Positions 8,738 through 16,299 of a stretch of DNA of 21,384 nucleotides are shown here, piece by piece. The number at the start of each line of letters is the position of its first letter. Position 1 is the stretch's first letter. Position numbers and translations under genes: made by a program. Location of the stretch: positions 1-21,384 of the forward strand of contig JBOHNM010000064.1 of assembly GCA_050730675.1 (NCBI GenBank). Reading direction: 5' to 3'. The notes below the pieces were generated by a model. That model was given only the letters and a program-made list of their open reading frames with translations, was not told the origin of the DNA and made no database searches. The stretch comes from JBOHNM01 sp050730675 (lineage in GTDB: Bacteria; Planctomycetota; Phycisphaerae; Phycisphaerales; UBA1924).

Positions 8738-8782
8738 AAAAAGACCAGCGACACCCACGTTCCTTTTGCGTGGGTGTCACTG
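8738..8782 (-). terminator. Terminator-like hairpin in front of the HAF gene
   Basis: On the minus strand CAGTGACACCCACG pairs with CGTGGGTGTCGCTG through 14 positions (13 Watson-Crick and one G-U) around a 9-nt loop, followed by GTCTTTTTG. That is the form of an intrinsic terminator. The T-run ends only about 30 nt before the ATG at 8707, so it acts either as an attenuator of that gene or as the end of an upstream transcript. Confidence 0.7.
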
Positions 8783-9014
8783 GAATACAAAGCATGATGA
8801 ACCCGCTCCTCGGCGGCGGCCTGCGGCGTCCAATTCCCGGCGAGGCCCGACCCCCCGGGCAGCACGGCCGCGTCGCGCGATCGATTCTCCTTCCACGGGA
8901 CACCCCCAAAGTCAGCACACCCAGCCAGCAACACCAGGCGCGCGGCATGAATGCCTCAACGGGCCCGACGGCGAGCAGAATGGTGTCTGGAGAAAGGGAA
9001 TCTCCCGACGCGAC
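8738..9014 (-). ncRNA. Candidate leader RNA or small RNA
   Basis: The interval lies between a sigma-70-like promoter (9021-9049) and a terminator-like hairpin (8738-8782), both on the minus strand, giving a predicted RNA of about 275 nt. I recognise no riboswitch family in it. It contains a small GGAGA/TCTCC stem near 8991-9007. An ORF within it (8704-8934) has a lipobox-like LLAGC but no positively charged leader, so I do not call it a gene. Its stop overlaps the next ATG as ATGA. Confidence 0.3.
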
Positions 9015-9020
9015 GGCCAA

Positions 9021-9049
9021 ACTATGCCACGCCTTGCCGAGATCGTCAA
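9021..9049 (-). promoter_or_regulatory. Sigma-70-like promoter in the 459-bp gap
   Basis: On the minus strand TTGACG (9044-9049) and CATAGT (9021-9026) are separated by exactly 17 nt. They match 5 of 6 and 4 of 6 consensus bases. A 5-bp inverted repeat CCCGA-GAATG-TCGGG (9069-9083) and a TAGCGCTA palindrome (9093-9100) lie just upstream and could be regulator sites. Confidence 0.55.
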
Positions 9050-9166
9050 CCCAGAAAATGGCAAATGTCCCGAGAATGTCGGGTGAAACCGTTAGCGCTA
9101 CCGACCGCCATCCGCTCTTCTAGGTGCTTTTCCGCCCGGCCAATACCCCGGCGTCGCCAAACACAC
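9050..9166. other. Remainder of the 459-bp intergenic gap
   Basis: This is the part of the 8708-9166 gap between the promoter and the stop of the gene ending at 9167. Apart from the two small palindromes noted with the promoter I see no gene. There is no strong terminator directly after the stop at 9167, so transcripts from the small dockerin gene may run on towards the hairpin at 8738-8782. Confidence 0.5.
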
Positions 9167-9799
9167 TCAGACACACGGCCCGAAAAAACGAGAGAGGAAC
9201 AGAACCAGATCATCCGGCGTGATTGTGCCATCAGGGCCCTGCACCCCCCCTAGCCCGGCCACATCCGCGATCGCCAAGTTGTTGCTGAAGAACGCGCTCA
9301 GGAACACCACCACATCATCGACCGTCAACTGTCCGTCCGGCGTCGGCGCTCCGCCCAGCCCTGCCACATCCGCGAGACAGTGGAAAGCGCACGGGAGCGG
9401 CGGCACCGTCACACTTCCGATCTGTTGTGGACCAAGCGGGGTGAACGCGCACGTGACACCGTCCGGATTGGCCAGCGCATCGATCGGATACGTACCCGGC
9501 TGAATGTTCGTCAGGCTGGCCGTCAACGTCCACGGCGTGATCACGGTCAGAAGGCCGCAGCCATCGTCATAGGAAAGCTCCAGCCGCCCGCCGACCAAGC
9601 GCAGCACCGCGCCGCTCGGCCGGTAAAACGCCGGCGCGTTGCCGGCGACGTTCACCGTCACCGTCATGCCAGGCGATGCCGACGAACAGACCACCGCTGT
9701 CGAATCAAGCGTGGGCGGGAAGAAGCTCTGTCCCAGAGCCGGAGCGGCGAACATTGATGCCGCAGCGATGACTGCGGCGATTGAAAGGCGATGCTTCAT
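9167..9799 (-). CDS. Small secreted protein with GC-type dockerin
   Basis: A 210-residue protein. The start is the ATG at 9799, with GGAG 5 nt upstream and a typical signal peptide (MKHRLSIAAVIAAASMFAAP, cut after ALGQ). The longer in-frame extension has no such features. Residues 25-135 form a compact beta-rich domain with motifs GMTVTVNVAG, GRLELSYDDGCG and GTYPIDALANPDG, which reads like a single Ig-like or cohesin-like beta-sandwich, but I cannot assign a family. Residues 138-210 are a dockerin with two complete calcium-type loops (TPDGQLTVDD and GPDGTITPDD), opened by a Cys in HCLADV and closed by GPCV. It is one of the simplest members of the set, with one domain plus the tag. Function unknown. 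Confidence 0.85.
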   Translation of the reverse strand: MKHRLSIAAVIAAASMFAAPALGQSFFPPTLDSTAVVCSSASPGMTVTVNVAGNAPAFYRPSGAVLRLVGGRLELSYDDGCGLLTVITPWTLTASLTNIQPGTYPIDALANPDGVTCAFTPLGPQQIGSVTVPPLPCAFHCLADVAGLGGAPTPDGQLTVDDVVVFLSAFFSNNLAIADVAGLGGVQGPDGTITPDDLVLFLSRFFGPCV

Positions 9800-9918
9800 A
9801 TATTCTCCGTCGAGTCCGTTGTGAGATTCAAACGTGCCACACGGATTCCTGACAGGCAAGTCCTTTGCTCGCGCCGCGCCCCATAAGCGGCGAATTTGCG
9901 ACCACTCGGACCAACAAA

Positions 9919-11688
9919 CTACTGACACCCTGAGAAGAACGCAGCGAGGAACACCACCACGTCGTCAACCGTGAGTTCGCCGTCGGGCGCGGCCTGCCCG
10001 CCGAGGGACCCGACGTCCGCCACCGCGACCTCTCCAGCAAAGAACGCCGAGAGGAACACCACCACATCGTCGGCGGTGAGCAACGCGTCGGGACCCGGCG
10101 CGCCGCCCAGCGACGCGACATCGGCCGCATTGCAACCGGAGTGTGATGCCTCCATGATGGCGAACATGCCGTCGTCGAAATCGGCCCGGAAATAGAGCCT
10201 TCCGCCCCGCGCCAGCGAACGCGGCCGTCCGTCCTGCCCGTTCGACCGCGCGTTGAACGCGAAGCCGCGCAGCGGCATCGCCAGCGTCGGAGAGAGCTGG
10301 ACCATCTGCCCGAAGCGTGCCGCCAGGCGCACCTGGCCGCTTGGTGTGATCAGGAACAGCGCGAAGCGGTTGGACTGTTGGAAGTCCGGCCCCGCCAAGT
10401 CGGCGGAGATGGCGGCATATCCGTCGGGGCCGACGGCGATTGCGCCCGAAAGGTACGCGATCATCACCCCGGGGGGCAGCTCGGGACCGGGGTCGCCCTC
10501 TCGCAGCACGGAAGTGAGGTTGCGGTCGCTGCCCGCCGCCAGGAACAGGTCGTTTGACGAGTTGACGCCCGCGCCCCCAGCAAGCCCGTTGACCAGCGCC
10601 TCGTCGGGCGTGACCGACCAGACAAAGTGCGCGACCGCCAGCGAGGTCCCCGCGGGTGTGCCGCCGAGCTGCTGCCCTCCCACGCTGTCGATAGTCACCA
10701 CCCGCCCAGTGCCGAGCGGCTGCGAGATGCGGCCAACAACAGGAGCGCCAATCAGACCGAGCGCGGAGCAGTCCGCCGCGGCGGTGAACGCCAGCGTGCC
10801 GGTGTTGTTCAGCGACGCGTCGAGGATCGATGTGACCGTGAACGAGGCGCCGTCGAGCACGAAGGCTTCGCCGGGCGCAAGCACCTGCACCGGCGCCGAC
10901 CCCGGCGCCTGCATCACGAGCACCGTGCGCGGCTCGGGCCACTCCGCCCGCTGCACCAGCACCGGCGCCAGCGCGATGCCCGACGCGTTGAGCGCGATGC
11001 CGCTCAGATCGCACAGCACCACCACGCCCGGATCGATGGGAGAAAGCGGCTCGCCCGACCGCAGCAGCGGCGTCACGACGTTGCCGAACGGCCCCTCCTC
11101 GATCCGCAGCAGCACCTGCGGGCCGTCGAAGCCCAGCCCCGCGCCAGTCAGCGTCCCCACCACCAACATGGCGCCCGATGGGTTGACGCGGCACGCTGAA
11201 ATCGACCCCAGGTACGAGCCGTCACCGACGTACCCCATCCCCGCGAACGCCGTGAGCGCCGGGCCCGACGCGGTCTCGATCATCGCCCCGCTGGCGCCCG
11301 CCGGCAGCGTCGAGCCGCTGATGAGCCCCACCACGGCCACGCGACCGTCGCCCAGGATGTGGTGCTGCGTAATCGTCTGGAGCGAAAACAGTGTGTGCGG
11401 GATCATCGCCTCGCGGATCGCGACGCGCTTGGATGTCGGATCGGCGACGTTCGCAACCACCAGCGCGCCCTCGATCTCGTCGGCGATCGTGTACGCGACT
11501 AGCCCGCTGTCGGCCACCGACGGCGTGCCGACCGAGCTGATGACCCGCCCTGGCCCCAGCGCGGGCGCAGGGTCGCCCACCTTGGCGATCACACGAAGCC
11601 GGATGTTCGTTTGCGCGGCAGCAGTGCCAGTGCCGGTGAAGGCGGCCGCCGCCATCGCGATGATGCAGACCGTAGTTGAGCGACGCAT
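9919..11688 (-). CDS. Secreted NxxGxxAF-repeat protein with GC-type dockerin
   Basis: A 589-residue protein starting at the ATG at 11688, with GGAGG 8 nt upstream. The in-frame extension to 11883 is rejected because the signal peptide (MRRSTTVCIIAMAAAAFTGT, cut after AAAQ) begins here. The body carries repeats of the NxxGxxAF type (RVNPSGAMLVVG, ALNASGIALAPV, SLNNTGTLAFTAA, VNSSNDLFLAAG) and the associated GD-P phrases (AKVGDPAPALGPG, REGDPGPELPPG). Together these mark the tandem-repeat family found in proteins with varied C-terminal anchors. A propeller-like fold is plausible; the function is unknown. The C-terminal 72 residues are a dockerin running from GCNAADV to FFSGCQ. Its first loop is GPDALLT, where the usual DG is DA. 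It is transcribed divergently from the lpd gene. Confidence 0.88.
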   Translation of the reverse strand: MRRSTTVCIIAMAAAAFTGTGTAAAQTNIRLRVIAKVGDPAPALGPGRVISSVGTPSVADSGLVAYTIADEIEGALVVANVADPTSKRVAIREAMIPHTLFSLQTITQHHILGDGRVAVVGLISGSTLPAGASGAMIETASGPALTAFAGMGYVGDGSYLGSISACRVNPSGAMLVVGTLTGAGLGFDGPQVLLRIEEGPFGNVVTPLLRSGEPLSPIDPGVVVLCDLSGIALNASGIALAPVLVQRAEWPEPRTVLVMQAPGSAPVQVLAPGEAFVLDGASFTVTSILDASLNNTGTLAFTAAADCSALGLIGAPVVGRISQPLGTGRVVTIDSVGGQQLGGTPAGTSLAVAHFVWSVTPDEALVNGLAGGAGVNSSNDLFLAAGSDRNLTSVLREGDPGPELPPGVMIAYLSGAIAVGPDGYAAISADLAGPDFQQSNRFALFLITPSGQVRLAARFGQMVQLSPTLAMPLRGFAFNARSNGQDGRPRSLARGGRLYFRADFDDGMFAIMEASHSGCNAADVASLGGAPGPDALLTADDVVVFLSAFFAGEVAVADVGSLGGQAAPDGELTVDDVVVFLAAFFSGCQ

Positions 11689-11878
11689 GGTGCGGCCCTC
11701 CATATTGGTCAACCAGCCGAAGCTCTTCGGCGGGACTGGTACGCCGACGTTGAAGATGGCCGCGGCCCTCTGAGGCCGCTCTGCCCATCCGTCGAACTGC
11801 ACCCACACGTCTTGTGAGCCTACCACGCCTTTCCCGGTCACCAAACGGTCGGTGGCCGGTTCGGCGTAATTCGAGAGA

Positions 11879-11896
11879 GCCACTTCCTATAGTGGC
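11879..11896. promoter_or_regulatory. Palindrome in the 255-bp divergent intergenic region
   Basis: GCCACT and AGTGGC form a perfect 6-bp inverted repeat with a 6-nt spacer, overlapping a -10-like TATAGT (11888-11893) that points towards the lpd gene. No clear -35 box is visible. The placement between two divergent genes makes it a possible operator. Nothing else stands out in 11689-11943. Confidence 0.3.
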
Positions 11897-11943
11897 CGCC
11901 CCCCGCCGGCTTGAACGCGGGATGCACCGAAAGGAAACCAACT

Positions 11944-13503
11944 GTGGCCGATTCTGCCAACCACTTCGACATCATCGTGATCGGCGGCGGGCCCGCGGGG
12001 TATGTCGGGGCCATCCGTGCCGCGCAGCTCGGCTTCAGGACCGCCATCATCGAGCGCGCCAAGCTCGGCGGCGTCTGCCTCAATTGGGGATGCATCCCCA
12101 GCAAGGCCCTGCTTGCGAACGCCGAACTCGTCGAAAAGATGGGGAAGCAAGACGACCAGAAGTTCTGGGGCCTCAAGATCGGAGGCGAGGTTTCCCTCGA
12201 CTGGGACCGCATCATCGGTCGCTCGCGCGACGTCGCGGGCAAGCTCAACAAGGGTGTTGAGTTCCTGATGAAGAAGAACAAGATCACCCACTTCGTCGGC
12301 AACGCCAAAATCATTGGCGCGGCGACTCCTGCCAACGGGGGCAAGTGCAAGGTCGAGGTCCAGGAGTGCGCCGTCAAGGAGGAGCTGACGAGCGCCCCCG
12401 CGACGCCCGGCAAGACCATCCAGACCCTGACCGCCGACCAGGTGATCGTCGCCACCGGCAGCGTCGCCCGCGACCTGCCCTTCGCGAAGTTCGACGGCGA
12501 CAGAATCTGGGGCGCCCGCGAAGCGATGTACAACAAGGACAAGCCCAAGAAGCTCATCGTCGTCGGCGCCGGCGCCATTGGTATGGAATTCGCCTACTTC
12601 TACCACTCGCTTGGCACGGAAGTGACGATCGTCGAGATGCTCGACCGCGTACTCCCAGTCGAGGACAAGGACGTGTCGCAGGCGATGGGCCGTCTTTACG
12701 CCAAGCACGGCTACAAGATCATGACCAGCACCACGACCACCGCCGTCGAGAAAACCGCGACCGGCGTGAAGGTCACCGTTGCCCCGTGGAAAGACGGAAA
12801 GGCCGACACCAGCGCCCAGCAGGTGCTCGAGGCCGACCGCGTCCTGCTCGCTGTCGGCGTCGTCGGCCGCACCGACGGCCTTTGCGACGCCAACCTCGGC
12901 CTCAAGATCGACCGCGGCCACATCATCACCGACTATGTGCCCAACAAGACCGTCAACGAGCCCATCGACTACAAGACCAATCTCCCGGGCATCTACGCCG
13001 TCGGCGACGTCATCGGCCCGCCGTGGCTCGCCCACGTCGCCAGCGAAGAGGCCATGACCTGCGTCGAGCGCATCGCCTGGAAGAAGGGTAAGAACGATCA
13101 CGAGCCGCACCCGATCGAATACTCGGTCATCCCCGGCTGCACCTACTGCATCCCGCAGGTCGCCAGCGTCGGCTTCACCGAGCAGCGACTGATCGAGATG
13201 GGCAAGGTCAAGGGCGAGGACTACTCCGTCGGCCAGTTCCCCTTCAGCGCCCTCGGCAAGGCCATCGCCGCCGCACACACCGACGGGTTCTGCAAGATCA
13301 TCCGCGGCCTGCCCCGCGGCGAAGTCCTCGGGGCCCACATCATGGGCGACCAGGCCACCGAGCTGATCGCCGAACTCTCGCTGGCCCGCCGCCTCGAGGC
13401 CACGACCGAAGAACTCATCGCCACCACCCACGCCCACCCGACCATGCATGAAAGCGTGCGCGAGGCGGCGCTGGCGGCCGAGGGCCGTGTCATCAACGCA
13501 TAA
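11944..13503 (+). CDS. lpdA: Dihydrolipoyl dehydrogenase (E3)
   Basis: A 519-residue FAD-dependent enzyme that reoxidises dihydrolipoyl groups of 2-oxoacid dehydrogenase and glycine cleavage complexes, using NAD+. I use the GTG at 11944, preceded by AAAGGA about 9 nt upstream, rather than the TTG at 11911. The N-terminal FAD site is IGGGPAGYVGA (13-23). The redox disulfide is Cys45/Cys50 in GGVCLNWGCIPSKALL. The NAD site is VVGAGAIGMEF. The second FAD segment is YAVGDVIG. The dimer-interface catalytic pair is His498 and Glu503 in HPTMHE. All key residues are present. It is longer than the usual 460-475 residues, mainly through extra sequence between the disulfide helix and the ATGS motif. No E1, E2 or glycine-cleavage genes are adjacent, so which complex it serves is unknown. 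Confidence 0.97.
   Translation: MADSANHFDIIVIGGGPAGYVGAIRAAQLGFRTAIIERAKLGGVCLNWGCIPSKALLANAELVEKMGKQDDQKFWGLKIGGEVSLDWDRIIGRSRDVAGKLNKGVEFLMKKNKITHFVGNAKIIGAATPANGGKCKVEVQECAVKEELTSAPATPGKTIQTLTADQVIVATGSVARDLPFAKFDGDRIWGAREAMYNKDKPKKLIVVGAGAIGMEFAYFYHSLGTEVTIVEMLDRVLPVEDKDVSQAMGRLYAKHGYKIMTSTTTTAVEKTATGVKVTVAPWKDGKADTSAQQVLEADRVLLAVGVVGRTDGLCDANLGLKIDRGHIITDYVPNKTVNEPIDYKTNLPGIYAVGDVIGPPWLAHVASEEAMTCVERIAWKKGKNDHEPHPIEYSVIPGCTYCIPQVASVGFTEQRLIEMGKVKGEDYSVGQFPFSALGKAIAAAHTDGFCKIIRGLPRGEVLGAHIMGDQATELIAELSLARRLEATTEELIATTHAHPTMHESVREAALAAEGRVINA
13482..13499 (+). repeat. 18-bp direct repeat, left copy (3' end of lpdA)
   Basis: GGGCCGTGTCATCAACGC occurs here, encoding the last residues of the dehydrogenase (GRVINA), and again exactly at 15272-15289. 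The two copies bracket the HAF-dockerin gene. Confidence 0.85.
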
Positions 13504-13599
13504 CCCGAGACCGATTCTCGCGTTCGGAATTCGTCGCCGTGATGAGGATTCTGTGGTAGACTCGGGCACGCCCGTCGCGGCGATCCGGGATCGACCATC

Positions 13600-15240
13600 A
13601 TGCGCAGCAAGATCCCTGATCCGCGTGCCCACAGTCAAATCGTTCGGCCGCTGGTGATCTCGCTGTTGGTCTCGGCTTGGTCAGCTCTGCCCGCCACGGC
13701 CCAACCCCCCACCATCACCAACCTCGGCATCTTGCCGCTGACCAGTTCCTCCGCCGGCTATGGGATCAGCGACGACGGATCAGCCGTCTGCGGGTACAGC
13801 AGCAACTCCGCGTTCCGATGGACAGATCCGGCGGCCGGCGGCGCCGGGTTGCAGAATCTCGGCTTCCTACCGAACCCGAACTTCTCGACCTCGGCAATCG
13901 CCTACGCCATCAGTGGCAACGGCCAGATCGTGGCGGGCGAGAGTCAGCTCTTCGGCTTCATCTGGTCCGCGGGCGTCATGAGGAGGCTCCCCGCACTCCC
14001 CGACGGAATTGGGCCAGGGTGGTCGAGAGTGAGCGGCGCCAGCGCCGACGGCTCGTTTTTGTGCGGTTACAGCACCTACAGCGTGTTCGGCAACCGCAAC
14101 CTGGCGGTCCGTTGGACCAACGCCACCGGCGGTTTCCCGAACGTCGAGAGCCTCGTCCCACTGAATTCCACCATGGATTCCGGCACCGCCGGCATCAGCG
14201 CCGACGGCTCGGTGGTCGTAGGCTCCAACGGGGGGCAGCCTTTTCGGTGGACTACCAACGGCGGGTTGCAGTACCTCGGCCGACTCGAGGGCGGCACGAC
14301 GTCCACCGCAACCGCCGTGAGTGGCGACGGAGCGGTCGTCGTCGGCTGGGGCGATTCCAACGACGGCACGGTCGCTTTCCGGTGGACCGGCGCAGGCGGC
14401 CTGCAAAGCCTGGGCGCCCTTCCCGGCGACACGTTCTCCGCGGGCAACGGCGTATCGGGGGACGGGTCGCAGATCGTCGGCCAGAGTGCGGCGTCGGCGA
14501 TCGGCCGCACTTTTTTGTGGACGACGACGATGGGCATGGTGGACTTGAGCGCCTACCTCGCCTCGCTCGGAGTGAACCTGGCGGGCTGGACACTCCGGGG
14601 CGCATCGGCGATCAGCACCGACGGCACCGCCATCACCGGGTTTGGGACCTTCAACGGCCAGAATCGCGCATGGGTGGTCAGGGGCCTGCCGGGGTGCAAG
14701 CCGGCGTTCACGGTCCAGCCCGCCGCAGCGACGACATGCATCCTCGGGACGGCCGTCTTCAATGTCGCGGCGACCGCCGCCACGGCGTTCACCTACCGGT
14801 GGCAGTGGCTGGATGCGACAAGCCCCGGCACGTGGCTCGATATCACCGAGGGACAGAACACCCTCGCGGCAACGCTGCTCTTCCGCGCGCAGGGCGCCCA
14901 CTCCGCGAGCCTGTCCCTCGACCGGTCCGCGGGCGGCTGGGCTGCCGGCGGTTCGGTCCGCTGTGTGATCACCGGCGCATGCGGCTCGACAACCAGCAAT
15001 GCCGCAACGCTCACGATCTCGTGCCCGAATATCGCCGACGTGGCGGGGCTCGGCGGCTCGCCCGGTTGCGATGGCAAGCGCACGGCGGACGATGTTGTTT
15101 TCTACCTCGCCGCGTTCTTCGCCGGCAACCTCCAGGTCGCCGACGTTGCTGCACTGGGAGGTGTGATCCACCCCGACGGGATGCTCACCCCCGACGACCT
15201 GATTGCCTTCGTCGGCGCGCTGTTCGCGCCGTGCCCGTAG
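13600..15240 (+). CDS. Secreted HAF-repeat / Ig-like protein with GC-type dockerin
   Basis: A 546-residue protein starting at the ATG at 13600. The upstream SD is weak (GGGA). The signal peptide is long, with its hydrophobic core PLVISLLVSAWSALPATAQ ending near residue 35. About seven HAF-type repeats fill residues 40-360 (for example YGISDDGSAVCGYS, AYAISGNGQIVAGES, TAGISADGSVVVGSN, GNGVSGDGSQIVGQS). Residues 367-472 look like an Ig-like domain (FTVQPAAATTCILG, YRWQWLD, GSVRCVITGACGS), the kind often seen in adhesive extracellular proteins. The dockerin starts at about 475 (CPNIADVAGLGG) and ends APCP. Its first loop has an unusual extra Cys (PGCDGKRTADD). It is a paralogue of the protein at 7355-8707, with an added Ig-like domain. 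The gene lies between two 18-bp direct repeats, which suggests insertion behind lpdA. Confidence 0.9.
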   Translation: MRSKIPDPRAHSQIVRPLVISLLVSAWSALPATAQPPTITNLGILPLTSSSAGYGISDDGSAVCGYSSNSAFRWTDPAAGGAGLQNLGFLPNPNFSTSAIAYAISGNGQIVAGESQLFGFIWSAGVMRRLPALPDGIGPGWSRVSGASADGSFLCGYSTYSVFGNRNLAVRWTNATGGFPNVESLVPLNSTMDSGTAGISADGSVVVGSNGGQPFRWTTNGGLQYLGRLEGGTTSTATAVSGDGAVVVGWGDSNDGTVAFRWTGAGGLQSLGALPGDTFSAGNGVSGDGSQIVGQSAASAIGRTFLWTTTMGMVDLSAYLASLGVNLAGWTLRGASAISTDGTAITGFGTFNGQNRAWVVRGLPGCKPAFTVQPAAATTCILGTAVFNVAATAATAFTYRWQWLDATSPGTWLDITEGQNTLAATLLFRAQGAHSASLSLDRSAGGWAAGGSVRCVITGACGSTTSNAATLTISCPNIADVAGLGGSPGCDGKRTADDVVFYLAAFFAGNLQVADVAALGGVIHPDGMLTPDDLIAFVGALFAPCP

Positions 15241-15271
15241 CGGAGCGTGCGGACCTCGACCGCAGTGCGGC

Positions 15272-15289
15272 GGGCCGTGTCATCAACGC
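15272..15289 (+). repeat. 18-bp direct repeat, right copy
   Basis: An exact second copy of the lpdA 3'-end sequence at 13482-13499, lying in non-coding DNA 31 nt after the stop of the HAF-dockerin gene. Bases on either side of the two copies do not match, so the identity is limited to 18 bp. Confidence 0.85.
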
Positions 15290-15375
15290 GCGAAGACTCG
15301 TCGGGCTGCGCGAGCATTTGGTGAACCCGGACTCCGACCACCAACCCGCGCAGATTCACCGGCTAGTTTGTGCCG

Positions 15376-16293
15376 ATGCGCACTCGCAAGCCCGTTCATT
15401 ACGCCATCTGCGCCCTTTCTACGGCCGCGGCCGTCGCTGCCGCATGTAGGGCCGACACAATTTCCATCGTCGCCACGCGCGACAACACGCTCTACGAGCG
15501 CTCCGATGGATCGACGAGCAACGGGGCGGGCCCCGGCGTCTACGCCGGCACAAGTTTCAGCGGCGAAGAGCATCGTGCCTTGGTGGCCTTCGACCTGACA
15601 CCGCACATCCCCACCGGCTCGCGTGTGACAGCCGCGAGCCTCCGCTTGTCGGTGACACGCGCCCAAGCCTCGCCGACCCCCGCCCGTGTTCATCGCGTAC
15701 TCGTCTCGTGGGGCGAAGGAACGTCGAACGCCGACCTGCCCGGCGGCCAAGGTGCAGCGGCCTCTGTGGGAGACGCGACGTGGTTGCACCGGTTCTATCC
15801 GGGCACGTTCTGGGCCAACGCCGGCGGCGACTTCGAGGCGACGGCGAGCGCGACGACAACGGTCGGCGGACAGGATGACTACACCTGGTCGGACACGCCG
15901 CGCCTCCACGAGGACGTCCAGCAGTGGGTCGATGCGCCGAACGCTAATCACGGCTGGCTCGTCATTTCCGAATTGGTTTTTGAGGCACGGAGCGCCCGCC
16001 GCTTCGCCTCGCGCGAGCACCCGACCGCAGCGTTGCGCCCGGTCCTCACCGTGAGTTTCAATCTTCCGACCGTTCCTTGCAGCCCGGCGGACCTCGTGGG
16101 GCCTGGCGGCGCAGGCGGCCCCGACGGCGTAACGACAGTGGACGATCTGGTCGCGTTCCTCGCAGCGTTCTTCGCCTCCAACGCAGTCCTCGCGGATGTC
16201 GCCACCCTCGGTGCAACCGCCGGCGAGGACGGACAGATCACCGTCGACGACCTCGTGTACTTTCTGTCGATGTTCTTCGTCGGGTGCCCGTGA
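15376..16293 (+). CDS. DNRLRE-domain secreted protein with GC-type dockerin
   Basis: A 305-residue protein. I use the ATG at 15376 rather than the GTG at 15370; neither has a strong SD. The signal peptide (MRTRKPVHYAICALSTAAAV) is cut near ACRA-DT. Residues 25-225 match the DNRLRE-type beta-sandwich. They open with the naming motif RDNTLYER and continue with ALVAFDLTPHIPTGSRVTAA, LRLSVTR, VHRVLVSWGEG, DVQQWVDAPNANHGWLV and FASREHPTAALRPVLTV. Such domains occur in secreted and cell-surface proteins and are often linked to carbohydrate binding; they are not catalytic. The dockerin covers the last 72 residues, from PCSPADL to FFVGCP, and its first repeat has GPGG in place of GLGG. The gene is convergent with the kinase gene, with only 6 bp between the stop codons. 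Confidence 0.88.
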   Translation: MRTRKPVHYAICALSTAAAVAAACRADTISIVATRDNTLYERSDGSTSNGAGPGVYAGTSFSGEEHRALVAFDLTPHIPTGSRVTAASLRLSVTRAQASPTPARVHRVLVSWGEGTSNADLPGGQGAAASVGDATWLHRFYPGTFWANAGGDFEATASATTTVGGQDDYTWSDTPRLHEDVQQWVDAPNANHGWLVISELVFEARSARRFASREHPTAALRPVLTVSFNLPTVPCSPADLVGPGGAGGPDGVTTVDDLVAFLAAFFASNAVLADVATLGATAGEDGQITVDDLVYFLSMFFVGCP

Positions 16294-16299
16294 CCGCGG

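Noticed and set aside
11887..13638. 583-codon minus-strand ORF opposite lpdA
   Set aside because: It is a mirror frame of a highly conserved enzyme with all active-site motifs in the plus frame; there is no SD or recognisable domain.
13677..15449. Second plus-frame ORF of 590 codons overlapping the HAF-dockerin gene
   Set aside because: It is an Arg-rich out-of-frame translation. The HAF, Ig-like and dockerin motifs are all in the other frame. Its tail contains GRVINA only because the 18-bp repeat happens to be in that frame.
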